From: Stutzerimonas kunmingensis
GTDB taxonomy: Bacteria > Pseudomonadota > Gammaproteobacteria > Pseudomonadales > Pseudomonadaceae
Assembly: GCF_002929225.1 (NCBI RefSeq)
Contig: NZ_PISM01000014.1
Location: forward strand, 248,001-312,000
Length of the DNA stretch: 64,000 bases
Reading direction: 5' to 3'
Every line of letters begins with the position of its first letter. The stretch's first letter is position 1. The notes beneath the pieces were generated by a model. That model saw only the letters and a program-made list of their open reading frames with translations. It made no database searches and was not told the origin of the DNA. A program made the position numbers and the translations under genes. Of this stretch, positions 25,595-34,087 are shown piece by piece.

Positions 25595-26062
25595 ATGAAG
25601 CGCCCGATCCTAGAAACCCGCCGCCAGATGATGAGTGCCGTGGTTTGCGCCTACCCAGGCGGCCGTGATTGCGCCGCGGCGCGCCTGGGCCTGGACATCA
25701 AGAAGTTCGACAACCACCTCTACGAGAACGCCGGTAGCCGGCCGCTCTCGGACGAGCAGATTCACCTGCTAGAGCAGCAGGCGGGCACCAGCCACTTTCC
25801 AGATTATGTCGCTGCAATGTACGGCGGCGTGTTCGTACCGGATGCCAACCCGGGCGACCTGGACAACCTGGCGCTCTACGAACGCTCGATGCGCACCGCC
25901 GTGCTGCGCGGGGCGGTGGACCAGATCCTCTGCGAGGCACTGGAAAACGGCTACATCGACGAGGACGAGCGAAAGGTCATCCTCGCCGCGCACCACCGCC
26001 ACATGGCTGCCCGTCATGAGGAAATAAACGCAGTCATCGTGCTGCACAGCAAGCAGCCGTAA
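25595..26062 (+). CDS. Phage regulatory CII/YmfL-like protein
   Basis: 155 residues from MKRPILETRRQMMSAVVCAY; an in-frame ATG at 25565 is possible but the family starts here. PGGRDCAAARLGLDIKKFDNHLYENAG is a helix-turn-helix typical of the YmfL/phage CII group, followed by DEQIHLLEQQAG and a helical C-terminus. Second gene of the early operon. Confidence 0.85.
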   Translation: MKRPILETRRQMMSAVVCAYPGGRDCAAARLGLDIKKFDNHLYENAGSRPLSDEQIHLLEQQAGTSHFPDYVAAMYGGVFVPDANPGDLDNLALYERSMRTAVLRGAVDQILCEALENGYIDEDERKVILAAHHRHMAARHEEINAVIVLHSKQP

Positions 26063-26091
26063 GCACGGCAGGGTATTGGGGAGGGGAACCC

Positions 26092-26409
26092 GTGAGCGTA
26101 GCGAATAACGGCGGATACAAATGCCTATGCCCGGCCTGTGGCCAGCGCATGCGCATCCGCAACAGCGAGGCGCAAACGCCGACGTTCAAGACGATGTACG
26201 CGCAGTGCATGAACATGGCCTGCGGTGCGACCTACACCGGGTCGCTGACATGGGACTACGCGCTCAGCCCGTCCGGGCTGGATGCACCACGCGTGGTACT
26301 GCCGGTGGCGCCATCAGTGCGCCGCATGCAGGCACTGCGCGACAGCCGCGAGAAGACCGACCAGCTCGACATGCTCGACCAAATGGAACCGGAGGTAGCA
26401 ACCGCATGA
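26092..26409 (+). CDS. ogr: Late transcription activator (Ogr/Delta zinc-finger family)
   Basis: 105 residues from a GTG start behind GGGGAGGGG. A CPAC pair and a C-x4-C pair (QCMNMACGATY) about 22 residues later give the Ogr/Delta zinc site. It activates late promoters with host RNA polymerase. The three TGTA-N11-TACA dyads at 4583, 11305 and 16591 are its likely targets. In P2, ogr follows D; here it is inside the early operon, which would couple late expression directly to escape from repression. Confidence 0.92.
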   Translation: MSVANNGGYKCLCPACGQRMRIRNSEAQTPTFKTMYAQCMNMACGATYTGSLTWDYALSPSGLDAPRVVLPVAPSVRRMQALRDSREKTDQLDMLDQMEPEVATA

Positions 26410-26777
26410 ACGTCTCAACCATCAACGACGCCCAGGAATACCGGGCGAGCATGCAGCGCGCCGCGCTGACCTTTCTGCAGCGCCACCAGGGCGAGCACCT
26501 GACTGACGATGGCCACCTGTTCGCGCGTGCCGTCAGCTACCTGGTCAACGGGCTGGACGTACCGACGTTCATGGCGGATCGCTTGGTGCATCTGGCGATG
26601 AGCGAGCTTGAGTGCCGCAAGCGCACGGCGATCGGCATCAGCTATGGCACTGACGATGCCACCCGCGTGGCCCTGCGAAGTTTTTTTTCGGGCGAAGCGG
26701 TATTAATCCCCCTGCGCCACCTGCCGGCACGCTTGCAGCCGCCCGCGGCGCCGCTGGCTGCAGCAGCCACTCACTGA
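26406..26777 (+). CDS. Hypothetical early phage protein
   Basis: 123 residues starting MNVSTINDAQEYRASMQRAA; ATG overlaps the ogr stop (ATGA). The body is helical (LTFLQRHQGEHL, MADRLVHLAMSELE). Codons for RSFFSG contain a run of eight T at about 26685-26692, and the C-terminus after it (proline/alanine-rich) looks unlike the rest. No family recognised. Confidence 0.75.
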   Translation: MNVSTINDAQEYRASMQRAALTFLQRHQGEHLTDDGHLFARAVSYLVNGLDVPTFMADRLVHLAMSELECRKRTAIGISYGTDDATRVALRSFFSGEAVLIPLRHLPARLQPPAAPLAAAATH

Positions 26778-26852
26778 TCACCCCCTGAATTGACCCAAGC
26801 CCATGCCCGCCTTTGCGCGGGTAGGGGAAAGTTGCGCCCGAACGGTGGCCCC

Positions 26853-27089
26853 ATGAGTACAGACGTTTCCATCCATATCCAGCTGAAGCCCGCCCAGGCC
26901 GATGCCTACCTGCGCTGGCTGACCAGCCAGTACGAGCAGCTGATGGCTGCCTGCTGGTACGACGATCGCTATCGCTACACCCCGCAGGGGCTGCGAGGCC
27001 CGAAGATCCTCCGCGACCACCCGCACATCGCTGGCCTCAACCGCACCATGCGCGAGCTGGTGAAGGCCCGCCAAGGAGCTAAGGCATGA
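26853..27089 (+). CDS. Hypothetical early phage protein
   Basis: 78 residues starting MSTDVSIHIQLKPAQADAYL (upstream in-frame ATG 26790 has no ribosome site). Tyr-rich middle (YDDRYRYTPQG). Overlaps the next gene by 4 bp. Function unknown. Confidence 0.7.
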   Translation: MSTDVSIHIQLKPAQADAYLRWLTSQYEQLMAACWYDDRYRYTPQGLRGPKILRDHPHIAGLNRTMRELVKARQGAKA

Positions 27090-27322
27090 GCACTCATCCG
27101 ATGCCAGCCTGCGAGGCGCTTGCGGCCGACCCGGCGCGTTACATGTTTAAGCAGCAGCTGGCTGAGCTGGTCGAGGCACGCGACTACGACGAGAAATTTC
27201 GCATGATCTGCCGCTTGGGCGGCTATCTCAGCGCTCTGCTGGAGACCGACGTGATCACCTGCGAAGAGCACAAGGCGCTACGGGAAGAGATGCAGGAATT
27301 CGTCTGGGGGGCGGCCCAATGA
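27086..27322 (+). CDS. Hypothetical early phage protein
   Basis: 78 residues starting MSTHPMPACEALAADPARYM. Predicted mostly helical, acidic C-terminus. Coupled by 4-bp overlaps to both neighbours, so made together with the primase-helicase. Function unknown. Confidence 0.72.
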   Translation: MSTHPMPACEALAADPARYMFKQQLAELVEARDYDEKFRMICRLGGYLSALLETDVITCEEHKALREEMQEFVWGAAQ

Positions 27323-30075
27323 AAGACATGGACCGCCACATCCGCGAAGAGGTGCTACGCCGTTTCGAGGGCGACTTCGGCCTCAAGCGCCGCGCCGGTA
27401 CCGACTACATGCGCGGTGGCACCTGCCCGAGCTGCGGCAAGAAGGAGCTCTATTCCCGCTACGACCAGCCCTGGTTCATCAAATGCGGCCGCGAGAGCAA
27501 GTGTGGCGAGCAGTGGCACGTGAAAGAGCTGTTCGACGACCTGTTCGACGACTGGAGCAAGCGCGCACCGAGCACCGAGCAGGCGCCGGCCGCCAGCGCC
27601 GATGCCTACCTGCAGTTCGCCCGTGGCTTTGACCTGGGCATGATCCGCGGCTGGTACAGCCAGGAGAACTACTGGAACCGCGAACTCGCCCAGGGCAGCG
27701 CCACGGTGCGCTTCACCTTGGAGAAAGGCGGCTACTGGGAGCGGCTGATCGACCGCCCGCACCGCTTCGGCAAGCAGAAGGCACGCTTCGCCCCCGGCCA
27801 GAGCATGAAAGGCTACTGGTGGTGCCCGCCGACCGTGGACCTGCTCGAGGTCGATGAGCTGTGGATCGTCGAGGGCATCTTCGACGCCATCGCGCTGCTG
27901 CACCACGAACTCGACGCCGTGTCAGCCATGAGCAGCAACGCCTTCCCAGCCGAATCGCTCAAGGCGCTGGTCAAGGCCCGTGCCGAGGCCGGCCGCAAGC
28001 TGCCGCGCCTGGTCTGTGCGCTGGACAACGAGCCGGGCGCCCATCGCTACACCCGCCGCTGGGCGAAGATGGCCCGCGAGCTGGGCTTTACCTGCGAGGC
28101 CGCGCAGATCCCGCAGCGCGACCGCAAGGTGGACTGGAACGACCTGCACCAGCGTTGGGCCTTTATCGAGGGCGACGACAAGCGCGAGGAGCAGGTCGAG
28201 CGCGACCTGCGCGAGGCGCGCTACCACGGCAGCCTGCTGCTGGCCGAAAGCGCGGCGGAGAAGGGCGCGCTGATGTACGAATGGCGCGAGCGCCACGAAT
28301 TCCACTTCGCGTTCGAGAACCGCCTCTACTGGTTCAAGATGGACCTGGAGAAGTTCAACAAGGCCATGCAGCACCTGGAGGAATCCGAGCGCCAGGAAGA
28401 CCAGCTGCTGAACGACCGCCAGCGCCGCGACAAGGCCCTGCGACAGTGCGGCGCGGTGGTGGAGATCGCCAACTGCTACCCGCAGGCGCTGTATTTCCAG
28501 CGCAACGAGGTGACGGACGAGTCCTGGTACTACTTCCGCGTGGACTTCCCGCACGACGAGCCGACGGTGCGCAACACCTTCACCGGCGGCCAGGTGGCAG
28601 CGGCCAGCGAGTTCAAGAAGCGCCTGCTCGGCATGGCTGCCGGCGCGGTGTTCACCGGTACCGGCGCGCAGCTGGACCGCATCATGCGCGACCAGCTATA
28701 CGGCCTGAAAACCGTCAAGACCATCGACTACATCGGCTACAGCAAGGAACACAGCTGCTACGTGTTCGGCGACCTGGCCGTGCGCGGTGGCGTGCTCGAG
28801 CAGGCCAACAAGGAGGACTATTTCGAGTTCAAGCAGCTGCGCTTGAAGACCCTGCAGAAGTCGATCCGCCTGGAAATTGCCCGTACCGACGAGGGCTACC
28901 GCGCCGAGTGGCTCGACTGGCTGTGGACCTGTTTCGGCACGCAGGGCATCGTCGCGCTGGCGTTCTGGTTCGGCTCGTTGTTCGCCGAGCAGATCCGCGA
29001 CGAGTACCAGAGCTTTCCCTTCCTGGAAGTGACGGGCGAGGCGGGCGCCGGCAAGTCGACGCTGCTGATGTTCCTCTGGAAGCTGTTCGGCCGCCCGGAC
29101 GAAGAGGGTAAGGACCCTTCGAAAATGTCCAAGGCGGGCCTGCGCCGGTGGATGGGGCAGGTATCCGGCATGCCGCTGGTTCTGCTCGAGGCAGACCGCA
29201 GCGACAACGACCGCGGCGCCGCCAAGGCCTACGACTGGGACGAGCTGAAACCGCTATTCAACGGCGGCACCCTGGGGGTGACCGGCGTGAAAACGGCCGG
29301 CAACGAAACCTACGAGCCACCGTTCCGCGGCACCATCGTGATCAGCCAGAACGCCACTGTGATGGCGAGCGAGGCGATCCTCACCCGTATCGTCAAACTG
29401 CACTTCGTGCGCCCCGAGGTCACCGCCGCCAGCCGCGCCGCGGCGGACAACCTCAACCATCTGAGCGCGATGGACGTCAGCCACTTCCTGCTGATGGCCG
29501 CCCGTGCCGAGGGCAAGGTGCTGGAGACCTTCCGCGCCCAGGTGAAGGTGCACGAACAGGCCCTGCGCGAGCTGAAAGAGATCCGCATCGAGCGAATCAT
29601 CAAGAACCACGCGCAGCTGCTCGCGCTGGTCGACTGCCTGCGGCTGATCATCCCGCTCACCGATCGGCAGCACGCCGGCGCGCAGCGCGAGCTGGTGGCC
29701 ATGGCGCTGGCACGCCAGACCGCCGTCAACGCCGACCCGGCCGAGGTGGCCGAGTTCTGGGAGGCCTTCGACTACCTGCAGGGCCTGAGCGAGGACCCGG
29801 TGGTGGACCACTCGAAGAAGCCGGACGTGATCGCCGTGAACCTCAACGAGTTCTGCGAGCGCGCCGCCGACCACAAACAGAAGATCGCCGACATCGGCAC
29901 GCTGCGCACCCTGCTACCCAACAGCCGCTCTCGCAAATACCTCATGCACAACAAGGGCGTGGACAGCGCCGTGCGCGCGGCCTTCAACCGCCGCAACCAA
30001 TGCAGCCAGCGCGGCACCACGGTGAAGTGCTGGATTTTCCAGAACCCCGACCCGACCGGGCGCGGCAACGCCTGA
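27319..30075 (+). CDS. Phage primase-helicase (zinc finger, TOPRIM, P-loop)
   Basis: 918 residues. Zinc-binding cysteines C36, C39, C56 and C62 (CPSC ... CGRESKC). A TOPRIM-like region near residues 175-280 shows WIVEGIFDAIALLHH and CALDNEP. A P-loop ATPase near 570-580 (GEAGAGKST) is followed by VLLEADRSDNDRG and GVTGVKTAGNETYEPPFRG. It should prime and unwind phage DNA. P2 instead uses the rolling-circle nickase gpA, for which I see no homologue. It is the central gene of the early operon. Confidence 0.9.
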   Translation: MKDMDRHIREEVLRRFEGDFGLKRRAGTDYMRGGTCPSCGKKELYSRYDQPWFIKCGRESKCGEQWHVKELFDDLFDDWSKRAPSTEQAPAASADAYLQFARGFDLGMIRGWYSQENYWNRELAQGSATVRFTLEKGGYWERLIDRPHRFGKQKARFAPGQSMKGYWWCPPTVDLLEVDELWIVEGIFDAIALLHHELDAVSAMSSNAFPAESLKALVKARAEAGRKLPRLVCALDNEPGAHRYTRRWAKMARELGFTCEAAQIPQRDRKVDWNDLHQRWAFIEGDDKREEQVERDLREARYHGSLLLAESAAEKGALMYEWRERHEFHFAFENRLYWFKMDLEKFNKAMQHLEESERQEDQLLNDRQRRDKALRQCGAVVEIANCYPQALYFQRNEVTDESWYYFRVDFPHDEPTVRNTFTGGQVAAASEFKKRLLGMAAGAVFTGTGAQLDRIMRDQLYGLKTVKTIDYIGYSKEHSCYVFGDLAVRGGVLEQANKEDYFEFKQLRLKTLQKSIRLEIARTDEGYRAEWLDWLWTCFGTQGIVALAFWFGSLFAEQIRDEYQSFPFLEVTGEAGAGKSTLLMFLWKLFGRPDEEGKDPSKMSKAGLRRWMGQVSGMPLVLLEADRSDNDRGAAKAYDWDELKPLFNGGTLGVTGVKTAGNETYEPPFRGTIVISQNATVMASEAILTRIVKLHFVRPEVTAASRAAADNLNHLSAMDVSHFLLMAARAEGKVLETFRAQVKVHEQALRELKEIRIERIIKNHAQLLALVDCLRLIIPLTDRQHAGAQRELVAMALARQTAVNADPAEVAEFWEAFDYLQGLSEDPVVDHSKKPDVIAVNLNEFCERAADHKQKIADIGTLRTLLPNSRSRKYLMHNKGVDSAVRAAFNRRNQCSQRGTTVKCWIFQNPDPTGRGNA

Positions 30076-30111
30076 TCGGTCGAGCAACACCCCAACCCAA
30101 GGAGAAGCACC

Positions 30112-30468
30112 ATGCAAAACGAAAAAACCACCGAGCCCAAGCCGTTTTCAGCACTCAAGGAGGCGCTTTTCTTCCTTGATTACGCCAACGACTCAGTTCT
30201 CGAGGCGGAACGCGACCTGGCGAAAGCAAAGCAGGCGTTCACTGACAAGCTGCGAGCGCTCGGGCCTGTCTGGCTTCAGGCATCCGATGCGGCTGAAAAG
30301 ATGGGGGAAAAACTGCCAGACGCGTTCCGTGAAGGCGGGCTGCTCATCAAGTTTGACGAGGAAGGTGTAGCGAGCGCCGAACGCTTACCGGACGCCGCCT
30401 CGAGCCACACGTTGTACACGCTGGCCAGCAAGGCTGGCGAGTCCCGAGGAGAAGCACCATGCAAGTGA
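30112..30468 (+). CDS. Hypothetical early phage protein
   Basis: 118 residues, MQNEKTTEPKPFSALKEALF, with a coiled-coil-like middle (VLEAERDLAKAKQAFTDKL). Preceded by the leader AAGGAGAAGCACCATGCAA, which recurs before two other genes nearby. Overlaps the next gene by 10 bp. Function unknown. Confidence 0.75.
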   Translation: MQNEKTTEPKPFSALKEALFFLDYANDSVLEAERDLAKAKQAFTDKLRALGPVWLQASDAAEKMGEKLPDAFREGGLLIKFDEEGVASAERLPDAASSHTLYTLASKAGESRGEAPCK

Positions 30469-30893
30469 TACCGCACATCAAGCGATATACCGTCGAGGAG
30501 TCCTGGAAGGACTACAGCGTCACCCTAGAAGTTGACCACAGCGTCCTGACCCCCGAGCGCGCCGCGGAGATCAACAACTTCTGGTCCGATCATCGGAGCC
30601 GGCTCAACGAGGAGTCCGGAGACGCAGTATTGGCCGTTATCCGCCTCGCTGGCTCAACGCTTATCCGGGTGATGCTGAGCGAAGGCGGTGCTGATTTCAG
30701 TGAGAAAACCAAGGGCCCGATATTCGGCGACAACCCCGGCCCTTACTGGACCAAAGATCTACATGACCTGGAGGGATGGGGCGGATCGGTACCCGAAAGC
30801 CCGTTCGGATGGTGCGGAATCCGCTGCGTTGCAGCCGACGTAGAGGTACCAGGGTTCGACGAAGTGGAGCTGAAGGAGCTGGTTCATGGCTAA
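30459..30893 (+). CDS. DUF2528 family phage protein
   Basis: 144 residues. KRYTVEESWKDYSVTLEVDHS, PERAAEINNFWSDH and GWGGSVPESPFGWCGIRC fit the DUF2528 family of phage early proteins. Uses the same AGGAGAAGCACCATGCAA leader. Function unknown. Confidence 0.8.
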   Translation: MQVIPHIKRYTVEESWKDYSVTLEVDHSVLTPERAAEINNFWSDHRSRLNEESGDAVLAVIRLAGSTLIRVMLSEGGADFSEKTKGPIFGDNPGPYWTKDLHDLEGWGGSVPESPFGWCGIRCVAADVEVPGFDEVELKELVHG

Positions 30894-31029
30894 CCACTAC
30901 GACGATGACGAACCGAGCCTCAGCCTGCGCGCCCGACTGGCCATGACAGGCTGGATCGGTACCGGTCTGGCCGGCCTGCTGGCCGCGGCCAACCACCTGC
31001 CGGACCTGTTCCTGCTGATCGCACGCTGA
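30886..31029 (+). CDS. Small single-pass membrane protein
   Basis: 47 residues. Acidic start (MANHYDDDEPSLSL), then a hydrophobic segment (WIGTGLAGLLAAANHLPDLFLLIA). AAGGAG is placed 6 bp before the ATG, and the start overlaps the DUF2528 stop by 8 bp. No family recognised. Confidence 0.7.
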   Translation: MANHYDDDEPSLSLRARLAMTGWIGTGLAGLLAAANHLPDLFLLIAR

Positions 31030-31038
31030 AAACAAGAA

Positions 31039-31068
31039 GGCCCCGGTGAGCGGCAACTCACCAGGGCC
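31039..31068 (+). other. Long inverted repeat before the zinc-ribbon gene
   Basis: GGCCCCGGTGAG and CTCACCAGGGCC form a 12-bp stem (one mismatch) with a 6-base loop. There is no T run, and a gene start follows 24 bp later, so it may be an RNA-processing or attenuation element rather than a plain terminator. Confidence 0.5.
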
Positions 31069-31091
31069 TGACCAACCCAAGGAGAAGCACC

Positions 31092-31388
31092 ATGCAAGCA
31101 CATCACACCCAGGGAGGCGGGGCACAGCATAACCCAGCCGCCAACTATCAACCTGTGGCCATCACCGGGGTGCCCGAGAAGCTATGCCGCAAATGCGGCG
31201 AGTTCTGGCCCGCCGATACCGAGTTTTTCTTCCGCCAGGCCTCCCGCCCGGACGGCCTCGGAACCATGTGCAAGGCCTGCTACGCGGAAACGCCGAGCAT
31301 GATCAAGCGCAACGCCGGCAAGAAGAAATTGAACCAGGTCAGTTCGCCATGGGAAGTGCTGTTCGCAGAGGAGGCTAGCCATGCGTGA
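31092..31388 (+). CDS. Small zinc-ribbon phage protein
   Basis: 98 residues. Two CxxC pairs, LCRKCGEFWPADTEFFF and TMCKACYAE about 28 residues apart, form a zinc ribbon like the one preceding HNH domains, but no HNH motif follows. Third gene with the AAGGAGAAGCACCATGCAA leader. Overlaps the next gene by 8 bp. Role unknown. Confidence 0.75.
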   Translation: MQAHHTQGGGAQHNPAANYQPVAITGVPEKLCRKCGEFWPADTEFFFRQASRPDGLGTMCKACYAETPSMIKRNAGKKKLNQVSSPWEVLFAEEASHA

Positions 31389-32016
31389 GCGTCCGATTTT
31401 GTTCAATGGCGCGATGGTGCGCGCCATCCTGGATGGTTCCAAGACCGTAATGCGGCGGGCTGTAATCAAATCCAGCCAGCCCGAGACCATCTTCCCCAGC
31501 GACTTCTCAGCGACCGAAGCGATGGTGGAGCTTAATAGCACGCGCTTCGGTACTACCTGGTGGAAGTCGTGCCCGTACGGCAAACCCGGTGATCGGCTTT
31601 GGGTGCGTGAAGCGTGGGCCGCCGATAGGCAGGTCGATTCGGTTTCTCCCAGCGAGCTGAGCCAGGGCGAGCCGATTTCTTACCTTGCAGACGATGCTAT
31701 GCGCTCGACTGGGTGCGCGATGATCGCTAGAGGCAAAGGGCGACCATCAATCCACATGCCCCGTTGGGCTTCGCGCATCCTGCTTGAAATCACTGACGTG
31801 CGCGTCGAGCGATTGCAGGCCATCACCGAGGCGCAGGCCAAGGCCGAGGGGGTGCTTAGTTGTGAAAGGGACATCGACCCTGATGGCAATGACTACTCGC
31901 CGTATGAGCTGTTCTCAGCGTTGTGGGTCTCCATCAACGGTCATGAGAGCTGGCACGCCAACCCCTGGGTTTGGGTGGTCGAGTTCAAGCGGGTGGAGGT
32001 GCAGCATGCCAACTGA
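31381..32016 (+). CDS. ASCH-like phage protein
   Basis: 211 residues. RPILFNGAMVRAILDGSKTVMRR at the start and PYGKPGDRLWVREAWA with MPRWASRILLEITDVRVERLQAI later are typical of phage ASCH/PUA-like proteins, thought to bind RNA or modified nucleotides. Other phages annotate such genes only as hypothetical or morphogenetic. Confidence 0.75.
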   Translation: MRERPILFNGAMVRAILDGSKTVMRRAVIKSSQPETIFPSDFSATEAMVELNSTRFGTTWWKSCPYGKPGDRLWVREAWAADRQVDSVSPSELSQGEPISYLADDAMRSTGCAMIARGKGRPSIHMPRWASRILLEITDVRVERLQAITEAQAKAEGVLSCERDIDPDGNDYSPYELFSALWVSINGHESWHANPWVWVVEFKRVEVQHAN

Positions 32017-32242
32017 AATCCGCACCCGCTTCACCACCGGCACCTACGTGGCCACCGTGCGCGGCGATAAACGTACCGCCAGCAACACCATGGGCGCCCG
32101 CTGGGCCGCCGAAGCCTTGGCCCGCAAGCTGGGCCTCGATCCAACCAAGCTCCGCGAGACCCAGCGCGACCTGCTGCGCAGTGGGGTGGAGCTGTTCGTG
32201 CATCCGGAAACGCCAAAGGGCAAGGAGGTGGCCCATGGCTGA
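32006..32242 (+). CDS. Hypothetical early phage protein
   Basis: 78 residues starting MPTEIRTRFTTGTYVATVRG; GTGGAGGTGCAGC upstream. Basic (VRGDKRTASNTMGARWAAEALARKLG), probably nucleic-acid associated, but no family recognised. Overlaps both neighbours (11 and 8 bp). Confidence 0.7.
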   Translation: MPTEIRTRFTTGTYVATVRGDKRTASNTMGARWAAEALARKLGLDPTKLRETQRDLLRSGVELFVHPETPKGKEVAHG

Positions 32243-32627
32243 CCACACCAGTGCGCAGTGCGATCTTTTCTCGCCCGCGAACGTGGCTTCGGTTGCTTGC
32301 TTCCCGCCGGCGCCTGCGCTCGTCGCCCATCGCTGGCCATATCCCGGGTTGAGCGGTGAGGACAGTGCGCGCTCTGCGCTGGCGCAGTCCGCGCAGTTCG
32401 TCGAGGTCATCGCCCTGACGATCAAACGCGCGCATGCGTCGGTGATAACTGACGCCGAGGTGAAGGCTCTGCTACCGGCTGACTGGAAGCACGTCCTCGG
32501 CCGCTGGATGCACGCCTCGCTGGCCAAGTGGCAGGGCGAGCAGCACGGCATCCAGGTTGAGCACGTCAGCCACGGCGATGGTGGATACCACTGGCAGTAC
32601 CGCATGGACGATAGCCAGTCCGGGTGA
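32235..32627 (+). CDS. Hypothetical early phage protein
   Basis: 130 residues starting MADHTSAQCDLFSPANVASV. The C-terminal half (VITDAEVKALLPADWKHVLGR, WMHASLAKWQGEQHG, GGYHWQYRMDD) looks like a winged-helix or DNA-binding fold, but I cannot name it. Last early gene before the terminator and integrase. Confidence 0.65.
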   Translation: MADHTSAQCDLFSPANVASVACFPPAPALVAHRWPYPGLSGEDSARSALAQSAQFVEVIALTIKRAHASVITDAEVKALLPADWKHVLGRWMHASLAKWQGEQHGIQVEHVSHGDGGYHWQYRMDDSQSG

Positions 32628-32660
32628 CCAGCTGACCTAGAAATCACACCAACCAATTCG

Positions 32661-32685
32661 AGGCCCGGCAACGGGCCTTTTTCTA
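32661..32685 (+). terminator. Terminator of the early operon
   Basis: An AGGCCCG/CGGGCCT stem with a GCAA tetraloop is followed by TTTTTC, 34 bp after the last early gene. It separates integrase from early transcription. Confidence 0.88.
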
Positions 32686-32740
32686 TTGCTGCGGGTGCGT
32701 CACCGGTACCGTGCCCGCTGGGTTTCGCGTGGGGACGCAT

Positions 32741-33910
32741 ATGGCAGATGGAGTTGAGGTGCGCGGGAACTCCGTGCGCGTGGACTTTCGGTGGCAGGGC
32801 AAGCGCTGTAAGGAGCCGTTTCCTGGCCCGCCGACACCGGGCAACCTGGAAAAGGCGGCGCGGCTGGTGGCGATCATCAAGCACGAAATTCAGGCCGGGA
32901 CATTCAGCTACGCGCGCTATTTCCCCGACTCGGCGCGGGTGAAGGAGGGCACGTTTGGTCATTGGATCGACCTCTGGCTGGATATCAAGCGCAACGAGCT
33001 GGCCAAGTCCTCGATGGATGGGCACGAGAGCAAGATCAACTGCCATATCAGGAGACAGTGGGGCGAGCGCCAGGCAGAGGACATCAGTTTTGTGGAGATG
33101 CAGCGGTGGGTGCAGAAAGGGCTGATGCCCAAGCTGCACAACAAGACGGTGCGCGAAATCGTGGCGATCGTGCGGCAGATCTACCAGCTCTACCGGACCA
33201 CCAATGCCGTGGCGTTCGACCCAACGGAGGGCATCGTGATCCGGCTGCCGGACGATGAAGACCCGGACCCGTTCGAGCGCAAGGAGATCGATGCGATCCT
33301 GGGCACCCCATCACCTGGCCGCGAGCAGGAGCTGGCTCTGATCAAGTTCATGATCTGGACAGGACCGCGTGTCAGCGAGGCGATCGCATTAGCGTGGGAG
33401 GACGTCGACCTGGCGAAGGGCGAAGTGACCTTCCGCCGGGCGAGAGTGCGCAGCGCCTACAAGGTAACGAAGACGCGCCGTTCGACTCGCAAGGTCAAGC
33501 TGCTGAAGCCTGCCCTGGAAGCGCTACGCGAGCAGGCCGAGCGCACGGAGAAGCTGCCAAAGGTCGAGGTTGAGACGACCGATCGGGATAACCGGACGGT
33601 GCGCAAGCAGTACCTGCGGTTCGTGTTCCATAACTCGCACACCAATCAGGCGTACTCAACCTCGGACAACATGCGCAACGGGTGGTGGAACGGCCACCTC
33701 AAGGCAGCGGGCGTTCGCCATCGCGGGCCGAACAACTGCCGGCACACCTTCGCCAGCCAGATGCTCACCAGCGGTGTGGTGCCGCTTGATTGGATTGCCG
33801 AGCATATGGGCCATACGTCCACCTCAATGATCCACAAGCACTACGGCAAGTGGATCAGCAACGACGCGGCGGACATGACCAGCCTCATCGAGCGACAGCT
33901 GAAGCTGTAG
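32741..33910 (+). CDS. int: Tyrosine-recombinase integrase (phiCTX type)
   Basis: 389 residues from ATG 32741 with GGGGAC upstream (GTG 32711 is an alternative). An N-terminal arm-binding domain (1-75), core-binding domain (75-165) and catalytic domain carry R210 (WTGPRVSEA), R334 (NNCRHTFAS, with the usual first His of HxxR replaced by N331), H358 (MGHTS) and nucleophile Y368 (HKHYGKW). It lies beside attR, far from the reconstituted tRNA, as expected when attP lies downstream of int. Confidence 0.95.
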   Translation: MADGVEVRGNSVRVDFRWQGKRCKEPFPGPPTPGNLEKAARLVAIIKHEIQAGTFSYARYFPDSARVKEGTFGHWIDLWLDIKRNELAKSSMDGHESKINCHIRRQWGERQAEDISFVEMQRWVQKGLMPKLHNKTVREIVAIVRQIYQLYRTTNAVAFDPTEGIVIRLPDDEDPDPFERKEIDAILGTPSPGREQELALIKFMIWTGPRVSEAIALAWEDVDLAKGEVTFRRARVRSAYKVTKTRRSTRKVKLLKPALEALREQAERTEKLPKVEVETTDRDNRTVRKQYLRFVFHNSHTNQAYSTSDNMRNGWWNGHLKAAGVRHRGPNNCRHTFASQMLTSGVVPLDWIAEHMGHTSTSMIHKHYGKWISNDAADMTSLIERQLKL

Positions 33911-33933
33911 CCGGTCCCGCTCCCAAACAGCCC

Positions 33934-33960
33934 AAAGCCCCGATTTCCGGGGCTTTTTCG
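33934..33960 (+). terminator. Integrase terminator
   Basis: An AAGCCCCG/CGGGGCTT stem around ATTTC is followed by TTTTCG, 24 bp after the integrase stop. Confidence 0.88.
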
Positions 33961-33979
33961 TATGCCCCGGGACCACGGA

Positions 33980-33998
33980 TGGTCCCAAAATGGTCCCA
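33980..33998 (+). repeat. Paired TGGTCCCA words, right (integrase arm-site candidate)
   Basis: TGGTCCCA occurs at 33980-33987 and 33991-33998 with the same 11-bp spacing as the pair at 1100-1118. An inverted GGGACCA lies at 33969-33975. Confidence 0.5.
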
Positions 33999-34060
33999 TT
34001 GGCCAGCTGCCCGAGAAAAATTCCTTAGAAATCAACGTCCCAATGCGGCCGTGCGATGAT

Positions 34061-34087
34061 TTCGAATCTCTGCGCTTCCGCCATCTG
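34061..34087 (+). repeat. attR core (27-bp direct repeat)
   Basis: Identical to 1008-1034; this is the original tRNA-Ser 3' end displaced by integration. The native tRNA terminator hairpin follows at 34093-34120. Confidence 0.93.

Larger units (their letters stand above)
1008..34087. mobile_element. P2/phiCTX-type prophage, complete-looking, in tRNA-Ser
   Basis: About 33 kb bounded by a perfect 27-bp direct repeat. It contains a full P2-order set of head, lysis, baseplate, fibre, sheath, tube, tape-measure and gpD genes, an Ogr-type activator, a repressor, a replication protein and a tyrosine integrase next to attR. No structural gene is visibly broken. The integrase and attP lie at the portal/cos end, as in phiCTX and unlike P2. 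The phiCTX cytotoxin gene is absent. Confidence 0.95.

Noticed and set aside
26685..26692. T8 run as a programmed frameshift site
   Set aside because: The -1 frame is open to about 26787 but gives no recognisable domain, and the gene is plausible unshifted; there is too little evidence.
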